A stretch of 7,080 bases of DNA from Eubacteriales Family XIII. Incertae Sedis bacterium (GTDB lineage Bacteria; Bacillota; Clostridia; Peptostreptococcales; Anaerovoracaceae): assembly GCA_031278255.1 (NCBI GenBank), contig JAITKU010000203.1, positions 1-7,080 of the forward strand. Direction: 5' to 3'. The notes below the pieces were generated by a model that saw nothing but the letters and a program-made list of their open reading frames with translations, was not told the origin of the DNA and made no database searches. The stretch's first letter is position 1. Every line of letters starts with the position of its first letter. Position numbers and translations under genes: made by a program. Shown piece by piece: positions 1 to 5,187 of the stretch.

Positions 1-191
1 GCATCTGTATGTGTGTGTTCCTGAAGATTGCAGACGGGATCGTCCTCCGCCGTAAGGGCCGGCAGCGAGAGCGCGTAAAATACGATGAGAACGACGATCA
101 AGCCCGCGAGGCGCAGGGCTGCGGAAGATATGCGGCCGCGGGGCTTGCCCGCAAACGGTATTTGTATTTCTTTTCGCAGATCGTCGCGCAT
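1..191 (-). CDS. Exported/surface protein with Cys-His (C-x4-HTHTD) motif, N-terminal fragment
   Basis: Only the first 63 codons are in the window; the gene continues past the left edge. The start is ATG at 191, with a GGAGG Shine-Dalgarno at 197-201 five bases upstream, and this deserves more trust than any shadow frame on the other strand. The product opens with a charged, basic cytosolic stretch (MRDDLRKE, then KPRGR), followed by a hydrophobic segment at about residues 24-44 and a signal-peptidase-like site (LPALTA|EDD, about residue 48). The mature part begins EDDPVCNLQEHTHTD, with Cys54, His59 and His61 visible and the window ending two bases into an Ala codon. Many Firmicute surface proteins carry related 'C-x-LEEHTHTDAC' segments, often repeated; this is from memory of the family and was not searched. 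The Cys/His spacing suggests a metal site (inference). Domain content, anchor and function are unknown because the rest is missing. It follows the signal peptidase unit but has its own promoter. Confidence 0.72.
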   Translation of the reverse strand, partial: MRDDLRKEIQIPFAGKPRGRISSAALRLAGLIVVLIVFYALSLPALTAEDDPVCNLQEHTHTD

Positions 192-236
192 TCAGACCTC
201 CGCCTTTCGGTGAATTTCAATGAAAATTGTACTTCC

Positions 237-264
237 ATTATTTAGTATACTGTATTTTGGTCAC
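237..264 (-). promoter_or_regulatory. Likely sigma-A-type promoter of the Cys/His-motif surface protein gene
   Basis: Read on the minus strand, GTGACC (259-264; four of six matches to TTGACA) and AATAAT (237-242; five of six to TATAAT) are separated by 16 bp. An alternative -10 is TATACT at 244-249, but it lacks a good -35. AT-rich DNA just upstream, including a perfect 14-bp palindrome of T6-AT-A6 at 297-310, could act as an UP element. The 5' untranslated leader would be roughly 40 bases. The choice between the two -10 elements is uncertain. Confidence 0.45.
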
Positions 265-353
265 AGTTTGGTGTATTTTTTTAAAGAAATTTCAATTTTT
301 TTATAAAAAATGCTGTTTTTCGGATTGCGATGTATCCTTTGAAACATTGCGGC

Positions 354-384
354 AAAAAAAAACGGCGCATTGCGCTGCGTTTTT
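354..384 (-). terminator. Rho-independent terminator of the coiled-coil/signal peptidase unit
   Basis: On the minus strand, AAAAACG-CA-GCGC pairs around an AAT loop with GCGC-CGTTTTT, leaving a two-base CA bulge, and runs into nine Ts (354-362). It begins about 60 bases after the signal peptidase stop codon. This is the only strong intrinsic terminator I see on the coding strand of the window. Flanking TTGAAA/TTTCAA arms (339-344 and 391-396) could form an outer stem around it. Confidence 0.82.
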
Positions 385-444
385 CAACAATTTCAAGCCG
401 TCTTTTCGGTCACACCGGCGACAAGAACGGCGGCGCGGGGCGCT

Positions 445-1041
445 TCACTCCACGCGTCCGAACGCGCTGAGGGGCCAGACCCTGAACGCCACCTTGCCGA
501 TGATCTGTTCGTCGCTGACCGCGCCGATCGCGCTCGCGCGGCTGTCCACCGAACTCGCGCGGCGGTCGCCCATGACAAACCAGCGTCCGTCCGGCACCTG
601 GTAGGGCAGTTCTATATCGCAGTTGCCCGGCGCTTTCTCCGGGGCGTAGGGTTCGTCAAGCGTCTCTCCGTTCACCGAAACCACGCCGTTCTCGTCGATG
701 TCCACCCATTCCCCGGACAGGGCGATGACGCGTTTGAGCAGGGCCTTGTTGTTGTAGTGGAAAGCGATGATGTCTCCCCGCTTAAGCCCGCTCTGTTTGA
801 ACGATATGACGATCTCCCCGTCCCTCAGTGTCGGCAGCATGCTTTCCCCGTAAACCCTGAGTACGGGGACCCACAGCGTGGAGATCAACACGGATACGGC
901 CGCAACGATCAGCAGCGCCTTGGCCGCGCTCCACATCGCCGTGCGAAAGGCTTTCGACCGCTCCCTGCGCCGCAGCTCATCTTCTATGAGCGCCCTCGCG
1001 GGGCGCTGCGGCCGCGCGCCGTCGCTGTCGCCGCCGTTCAT
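445..1041 (-). CDS. lepB: Type I signal peptidase (S26 family)
   Basis: A 198-residue membrane serine protease that removes signal peptides from exported proteins on the outer face of the membrane. One transmembrane segment (about residues 38-58) follows a charged 36-residue cytosolic tail. The catalytic serine is Ser67 in YGESMLPTL and the general-base lysine is Lys103 in LLKRVIALSGE. The conserved C-terminal box is GDRRASSVDSR at 158-168, with Asp166 and Arg168 in place. The usual GDNR is GDRR here, so Asn is replaced by Arg at position 160. The length is normal for a single-span Gram-positive enzyme. The ATG at 1039-1041 overlaps the TGA of the upstream coiled-coil gene (ATGA), and two GGAGG sites lie just upstream, so translation is probably coupled. 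A strong terminator follows. It could be the cell's main enzyme or one dedicated to nearby surface proteins; the sequence does not decide this. Confidence 0.95.
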   Translation of the reverse strand: MNGGDSDGARPQRPARALIEDELRRRERSKAFRTAMWSAAKALLIVAAVSVLISTLWVPVLRVYGESMLPTLRDGEIVISFKQSGLKRGDIIAFHYNNKALLKRVIALSGEWVDIDENGVVSVNGETLDEPYAPEKAPGNCDIELPYQVPDGRWFVMGDRRASSVDSRASAIGAVSDEQIIGKVAFRVWPLSAFGRVE

Positions 1042-1538
1042 GCCTCCTCGCCTCCGCCGTCTGCGGGAAGCTCTTGCTGCGCAAAGATGGGATTTCCGCG
1101 TATCATATCATCGAGTTCCGTGTGGGCCTTTACGAATCGATCCACCCGATTTCTGAAATCCCTCCAAAGTTCCTCCACCGTCTGCCTTTCGAGCGTCTCG
1201 CGCGCGGCGGCGCGCTGCTCGGCGTCCCTTAGGATTTCCTCGGCGCGCCGACTCAACTCCTCTTCCTTTTTCTCCATCCGAAGCCTGCTTTCGGACTCCA
1301 TGACGCGCAGACTTTCGAGGTAGATGTTCGCGCTCTCCTGCGCCGCCTGCATGACGCCGCCGATCCGCAGGGAAGCCTCGGCGATGGAGCCGGCATCCTC
1401 CATGATGAGTACGCGCTGCGCAAGGCGTTCCGAGAGCGCCCGGTTTTCGGCGCCCAGCCGTTCTATCTCTTCCTCCTGCATACGCATGATGTTCAACAGG
1501 TCCGTTTTTCCGAGCGAACGCAATTGTTTTTCTTTCAT
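1038..1538 (-). CDS. Small coiled-coil protein of unknown function, paired with signal peptidase
   Basis: A 166-residue soluble protein with no signal peptide or membrane span. After a basic N-terminus (MKEKQLRSLGKTDLLNIM), residues about 16-45 and 70-130 are rich in Glu, Arg, Leu and Ala with heptad-like spacing, so it is probably a long coiled coil. Between them lies a less charged block at about 44-80 (IMEDAGSIAEASLRIGG, then VMQAAQESANIYLESLR). That block recalls small coiled-coil proteins encoded beside signal peptidases in other Clostridia (memory, unverified), and it has a loose DivIVA/ATP-synthase-b-like look. I chose ATG 1538 over the longer GTG frame from 1634. The -10 box of the likely promoter overlaps that GTG, which would put it before the transcription start, and the extra 32 residues are low-complexity Gly/Arg. 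AAAGG (1543-1547) and GGGAG (1549-1553) precede the ATG. It overlaps lepB by four bases. A membrane-associated scaffold for export is possible but is a guess. Confidence 0.8.
   Translation of the reverse strand: MKEKQLRSLGKTDLLNIMRMQEEEIERLGAENRALSERLAQRVLIMEDAGSIAEASLRIGGVMQAAQESANIYLESLRVMESESRLRMEKKEEELSRRAEEILRDAEQRAAARETLERQTVEELWRDFRNRVDRFVKAHTELDDMIRGNPIFAQQELPADGGGEEA
1051..1055 (-). promoter_or_regulatory. Shine-Dalgarno of lepB inside the coiled-coil gene
   Basis: Two GGAGG copies precede the lepB ATG, both within the last codons of the upstream gene. This one is nine bases away, a workable spacing. The second, at 1043-1047, is only one base from the ATG and is probably too close to serve. 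With the ATGA overlap this points to translational coupling. Confidence 0.6.
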
Positions 1539-1632
1539 ATTGCCTTTTCTCCCTCGGCGCGCTCCGCCGATCTCCCGCAACCGCCCGCGCCCTCCCCATC
1601 GAGGCTGTGCGTCGGCGGCTTCTTTGTCTCCC

Positions 1633-1661
1633 ACTATATCAATTTCGACCGACTTTGTAAA
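1633..1661 (-). promoter_or_regulatory. Sigma-A promoter of the coiled-coil/lepB operon
   Basis: On the minus strand, TTTACA (1656-1661; five of six matches to TTGACA) and TATAGT (1633-1638; five of six to TATAAT) are exactly 17 bp apart. The predicted transcript starts near 1626, leaving about 88 bases of leader before the ATG at 1538. The surrounding spacer is AT-rich. It also holds a 7-bp inverted repeat (ATAATAT at 1683-1689, ATATTAT at 1701-1707) between the promoter and the clpB stop codon. That repeat lacks the GC stem and T-run of a terminator. Confidence 0.72.
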
Positions 1662-1714
1662 TATAATGTTGTGTTTTTTGTCATAATATACCCGTTTTAA
1701 ATATTATCCGGTTT

Positions 1715-4297
1715 TTAAAAGCTCAAGGCGTTCCCGCTGATATCCACCGTGAAGCTGTCGCCCTCCCGGATTTCGCCTTTGACGATGCGCGCGGCGATCG
1801 CCGTTTCGATGTTCTTCTGCAGGTAGCGCTTGATGGGCCGCGCGCCGTAGGTCGGCGAATAGGTTTCCCGCGCGATAAAGCGCTTCGTGACCTCGGTGAA
1901 GTTCACCTCTATGTTCTTCTCCGCGAGGCGTTCGCCGATGCCGGCGAGCGCGATCTCGATGATCCGCACCATGTCATTCTCGGTGAGCGGCGAGAATACC
2001 ACAATATCGTCTATGCGGTTCAGAAATTCGGGCCGGAAGCAGCCTTTCATTTCCTCCAGCACCCTGTCTTTCACGCCCTCATCCACGCTGCCGTCCTCTT
2101 TGATGTTTTCGATCAGATAGGGGCTGCCGATGTTCGAGGTCATGATGATGATCGTATTCTTGAAGTCCACGGTCCTGCCTTGGTTGTCCGTCAGGCGGCC
2201 GTCGTCCAGAAGCTGCAAAAGCACATTGAACACGTCGGGATGCGCCTTTTCTATCTCGTCGAAGAGGATCACGCTGTAGGGCCGCCGGCGAACGGACTCC
2301 GTGAGCTGCCCGCCCTCGTCGTATCCGACGTAGCCCGGAGGCGCCCCGACGAGCCTGGATACGGCGTGCTTCTCCATGTACTCGGACATATCGATGCGAA
2401 TCAGGCTCTTTTCCGTGTCGAAGAGCGCCACGGAGAGCGCCTTTGCCAATTCCGTCTTTCCCACGCCCGTCGGGCCGAGGAAGATGAACGAACCCACGGG
2501 GCGCGTGATATCCTTGAGGCCGGCGCGCGCGCGCAAAACGGCCTCGGAAACCGCGTTCACGGCCTCATCCTGCCCGACGACCCGCCTGTGCAGGATGGCG
2601 GGGAGCTGCAGCAGCTTTTCCTTTTCGGATTCCACGAGCCTGCTGACGGGTATGCCCGTCCACTTGGAAACGACCTCCGCGATCTCTTCCTCCGTGACCT
2701 CTTCTTTCAGCAGGCGTTTTTCCTTGGCCGCTTCCGCGCGAAACTGCTCACCCGCCAGTTTTTTCTCGAGTTCGGGCAGCGCGCCGTATTTGAGCTGCGC
2801 GAGCTTTTCGAGATCGTAGCGCTGTTCGGCCTCTTCGATCTGAAGCTTGAGTTCCTCGATCTGCTGCTTCGCGCCCTTGAGTTCCGTGATGGCTTTCTTC
2901 TCGTTCTCCCATTGGGCGCGCATCTGATCGTTGGCCTCTTTCAACTCCGACAGCTCATTGTCGATGTGTTCGAGGCGAAGCTTGGAAGCGCTGTCGCTCT
3001 CCTTGCCGAGCGCCTGCTTCTCGATCTCAAGCTGCATGATCTTGCGGGCTTTCTCGTCGAGTTCGGTCGGGAGGCTGTCTATCTCCGTGCGAATCTTGGC
3101 GGCGGCCTCGTCCATCAGGTCTATGGCCTTGTCCGGCAGGAAGCGGTCGCTGATATAGCGATCCGAGAGCGTCGCGCAGGCGATGAGGGCGCCGTCCGTA
3201 ATGCGTACGCCGTGGTGTATCTCGAAGCGCTCTTTCAGGCCGCGCAGTATGGAGATCGTATCCTCTATCGTGGGTTGATCGATGAATATCTTTTGAAACC
3301 GCCGCTCGAGCGCGGCGTCTTTTTCGATGTACTTCCTGTATTCGTCCAAGGTCGTGGCGCCTATGCAGTGCAGTTCGCCGCGCGCCAGCAGGGGCTTGAG
3401 CAGGTTGCCGGCGTCCATCGCGCCCTCCGCCCTGCCCGCGCCCACGATGTTGTGCAGTTCGTCGATGAACAGCAGGATGCGCCCGTCCGACTTCTCGATC
3501 TCATTCAGCACGGACTTGAGCCTTTCCTCGAATTCGCCGCGGAATTTGGCGCCCGCGATCAGCGCGCCCATATCCAGCGCGTAGATCGTTTTGTCTTTCA
3601 AGCCCTCGGGCACGTCGCCGCTCCTGATGCGCTGCGCGAGGCCCTCGACGACCGCCGTCTTGCCGACGCCGGGTTCGCCTATCAGCACGGGGTTGTTCTT
3701 CGTCCTGCGGGACAGGATTTGGATCGTGTTGCGAATCTCCGCGTCGCGGCCGATCACGGGGTCAAGCTTTCCCTCCCGCGCCATCTGCACGAGGTCGCGC
3801 CCGTATTTGTTCAGCGCGTCGTAGTTGTTTTCCGGGTTTTGATTCGTGACACGCTGGTTGCCGCGCACCGTGGTCAGGGCCTGCAGGAAGCCCTCGCGCG
3901 TCACCTTATGCCTGCGGAGTATCTTCGCGCCGGCCGTTCCCCGCTCGTCTATGATGGCGAGGTAGATATGCTCCACGCTGACAAACTCATCCTTGAAATC
4001 TTCCGTTATCTTCGCGGCCGCCGTCAAGACCTGATTCAGACGGCGCGTCGTGTACATGTTGTCGCCGGCGCCCTGCACCTTGGGCAGGCGCTCGAGTTCC
4101 GCCTGCAATTCGCCGACCATCTCCGTCACATTGACATCCATAAGCTTCAGAAGCTTGGGAATCAGCCCGTCCTGCTGCATCAGCAGGGCAAGATGCAAAT
4201 GCTCCGTATCTATCTGTTGATGTCCCTCCGAGATCGCTATATTTTGACATTCCAGCATGGCTGATTGCGTGTTCTGCGTAAATTTTTCAAAATTCAT
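1715..4297 (-). CDS. clpB: ATP-dependent disaggregase ClpB
   Basis: An 860-residue cytosolic Hsp100 chaperone that works with DnaK/DnaJ/GrpE to pull proteins out of heat-induced aggregates through a hexameric pore. The full family architecture is present. The Clp N-terminal double repeat spans about 1-145. AAA domain 1 has Walker A GEPGVGKT at 207-214, pore loop KFRG near 251-254, Walker B ILLFIDE at 274-280 and arginine fingers Arg332/Arg333. A coiled-coil middle domain runs about 400-525. AAA domain 2 has Walker A GPTGVGKT at 608-615, pore loop GYVG at 655-658, Walker B VILFDE at 676-681 and sensor-2 GAR at 818-820. No ClpP-docking IGF/IGL-type loop was noticed, which fits ClpB and not ClpA/ClpC. 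The start is ATG 4297, with GGAGG five bases upstream; the in-frame ATG at 4309 overlaps that site and is rejected. A CIRCE operator lies 75 bases upstream, so HrcA repression is expected. No convincing terminator follows, so read-through into the next unit is possible. Confidence 0.98.
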   Translation of the reverse strand: MNFEKFTQNTQSAMLECQNIAISEGHQQIDTEHLHLALLMQQDGLIPKLLKLMDVNVTEMVGELQAELERLPKVQGAGDNMYTTRRLNQVLTAAAKITEDFKDEFVSVEHIYLAIIDERGTAGAKILRRHKVTREGFLQALTTVRGNQRVTNQNPENNYDALNKYGRDLVQMAREGKLDPVIGRDAEIRNTIQILSRRTKNNPVLIGEPGVGKTAVVEGLAQRIRSGDVPEGLKDKTIYALDMGALIAGAKFRGEFEERLKSVLNEIEKSDGRILLFIDELHNIVGAGRAEGAMDAGNLLKPLLARGELHCIGATTLDEYRKYIEKDAALERRFQKIFIDQPTIEDTISILRGLKERFEIHHGVRITDGALIACATLSDRYISDRFLPDKAIDLMDEAAAKIRTEIDSLPTELDEKARKIMQLEIEKQALGKESDSASKLRLEHIDNELSELKEANDQMRAQWENEKKAITELKGAKQQIEELKLQIEEAEQRYDLEKLAQLKYGALPELEKKLAGEQFRAEAAKEKRLLKEEVTEEEIAEVVSKWTGIPVSRLVESEKEKLLQLPAILHRRVVGQDEAVNAVSEAVLRARAGLKDITRPVGSFIFLGPTGVGKTELAKALSVALFDTEKSLIRIDMSEYMEKHAVSRLVGAPPGYVGYDEGGQLTESVRRRPYSVILFDEIEKAHPDVFNVLLQLLDDGRLTDNQGRTVDFKNTIIIMTSNIGSPYLIENIKEDGSVDEGVKDRVLEEMKGCFRPEFLNRIDDIVVFSPLTENDMVRIIEIALAGIGERLAEKNIEVNFTEVTKRFIARETYSPTYGARPIKRYLQKNIETAIAARIVKGEIREGDSFTVDISGNALSF

Positions 4298-4302
4298 ACT
4301 TG

Positions 4303-4307
4303 CCTCC
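4303..4307 (-). promoter_or_regulatory. Shine-Dalgarno that fixes the clpB start
   Basis: GGAGG five bases before ATG 4297. It sits within what would be the first codons from the alternative ATG at 4309 (ATGGAGGCAAGTATG), so the downstream ATG is the real start. The resulting N-terminus, MNFEKFTQ, matches the usual ClpB beginning. Confidence 0.85.
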
Positions 4308-4372
4308 ATTGCCCCTTTCCCGTGTGCGGCGCAGAGCCGCGAAAACGAATTCTGTTTATCTTTACCACAAAA

Positions 4373-4399
4373 TTAGCACTCCAAACATCGGAGTGCTAA
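4373..4399 (-). promoter_or_regulatory. CIRCE operator (HrcA binding site) of clpB
   Basis: TTAGCACTC, nine bases, GAGTGCTAA: a perfect match to the CIRCE consensus in both arms and in spacing. The symmetry continues outward for four more A/T pairs to 4369-4403, giving 13-bp arms. CIRCE is bound by the repressor HrcA and normally controls groESL and dnaK operons; here it controls clpB. I could not assign a convincing -35/-10 pair: TTGTCT at 4405-4410 is a possible -35, but no good -10 lies at standard spacing. As RNA the repeat forms a strong hairpin ending in UAAUUUU, 34 bases after the upstream gene's stop, so it may also help end that transcript. Confidence 0.96.
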
Positions 4400-4436
4400 T
4401 TTTGAGACAATTATCGCCATATGTATATATGCGGAA

Positions 4437-5183
4437 TCACAGAAGCAGCGGCCCGAGCAACGCGGTCCACACGGTATTGAGAAAATCAAACAGCGCCGAA
4501 AGCGCCGGCGTCATGACGCGGCTCGTCACGCCGAGCAGGATCAGGACCATCAGGATCGGGAAGCCGAAATTGTATAGGCTGTACCAAAACCTGTAGCGCC
4601 GCAGGTCGAAGATCTCCGTCACGATGTTGAAGCCGTCGAGCGGCGGAACGGGCAGCAGGTTGAAGATCATCAGCGCAAGGTTCATCCAAACGATGCCCCA
4701 AAAGATGGGTTCGAGCGTGCCGAAGAGACGCGGACTCAAAAAGCCGCCGCGATAGGCGATCATGGCCAAAACGCAGTAGAGTCCGTAAAACAAAAAGGCC
4801 AGCACGAAGTTCATCGTGACGCCCGCTATGGACACGATGAAGCTCGAACGGCGCACATTCCTGAAGTTTTGCGGCGAGATTTGGACGGGACGCCCCCAGC
4901 CGAAGCCGATCAGGAGCAGGGCGATCAGACCGATCGGATCGAAATGCCGGAGGGGGTTCAGCGTGACGCGCCCCTGCATACGCGGCGTCGGATCGCCCAG
5001 CATGTCCGCGGCTTTCGCGTGGGCAAACTCATGGGCGGAGATGCCTATGACGAGGCCCGGAATGAGCAGTATCTTATTGAAAACCCATGTGAAAGGATCG
5101 CCGAAACCGCCCCTGCCCGTGGCGTGGACGGCCAGAATCAAGAGCATTATCAAGGCAAACGGATTCCTCAGAAAACTTCTCAA
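4437..5183 (-). CDS. M50-family (site-2-protease-like) membrane zinc metalloprotease
   Basis: About 248 residues with five to six hydrophobic segments. Numbered from the TTG start, HEFAH at 51-55 supplies the zinc ligands and catalytic Glu, at the end of a membrane helix. NPLRHFDPIG (76-85) is the block typical of the small YwhC/SpoIVFB-like branch. NLLPVPPLDG (175-184) carries Asp183, the third zinc ligand. All key residues are intact. Such enzymes cut proteins within the membrane; the substrate here is unknown. No PDZ or CBS domain is present, unlike RseP or SpoIVFB-CBS forms. The frame is open back to GTG 5219, overlapping the ATPase gene, but I prefer TTG 5183. That start sits four bases after the ATPase stop, has GGAGG (5193-5197) nine bases upstream, and drops an oddly basic 12-residue extension. 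The last residues precede the CIRCE by about 34 bases. Confidence 0.9.
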   Translation of the reverse strand: MRSFLRNPFALIMLLILAVHATGRGGFGDPFTWVFNKILLIPGLVIGISAHEFAHAKAADMLGDPTPRMQGRVTLNPLRHFDPIGLIALLLIGFGWGRPVQISPQNFRNVRRSSFIVSIAGVTMNFVLAFLFYGLYCVLAMIAYRGGFLSPRLFGTLEPIFWGIVWMNLALMIFNLLPVPPLDGFNIVTEIFDLRRYRFWYSLYNFGFPILMVLILLGVTSRVMTPALSALFDFLNTVWTALLGPLLL

Positions 5184-5187
5184 GCGA

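Noticed and set aside
227..604. Plus-strand frame across the AT-rich spacer and lepB 3' end
   Set aside because: It crosses the promoter and terminator elements of minus-strand genes, is rich in Phe/Cys from T-runs and then Arg, and has no plausible ribosome-binding site or domain.
370..1323. A 317-codon open frame on the plus strand opposite lepB and the coiled-coil gene
   Set aside because: It runs antisense across two genes and starts within the terminator hairpin. The composition is Arg/Ser/Pro-rich without a domain, typical of a shadow frame in GC-rich DNA.
1539..1634. Longer form of the coiled-coil protein from GTG 1634
   Set aside because: The GTG overlaps the predicted -10 box, so it would precede the transcript start. 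The added 32 residues are low-complexity, and a better ATG with purine-rich upstream sequence exists at 1538.
1683..1707. Inverted repeat ATAATAT/ATATTAT after clpB as a terminator
   Set aside because: It has seven A/T-only pairs with an 11-base loop and no following T-run on the coding strand, so it is too weak and may be chance in AT-rich DNA.
2180..4264. A 694-codon open frame on the plus strand opposite clpB
   Set aside because: It lies wholly antisense to an intact clpB with all catalytic motifs. Its length is explained by GC-rich third positions suppressing stops in the opposite frame. It has no recognisable domain and no ribosome-binding site was noted.
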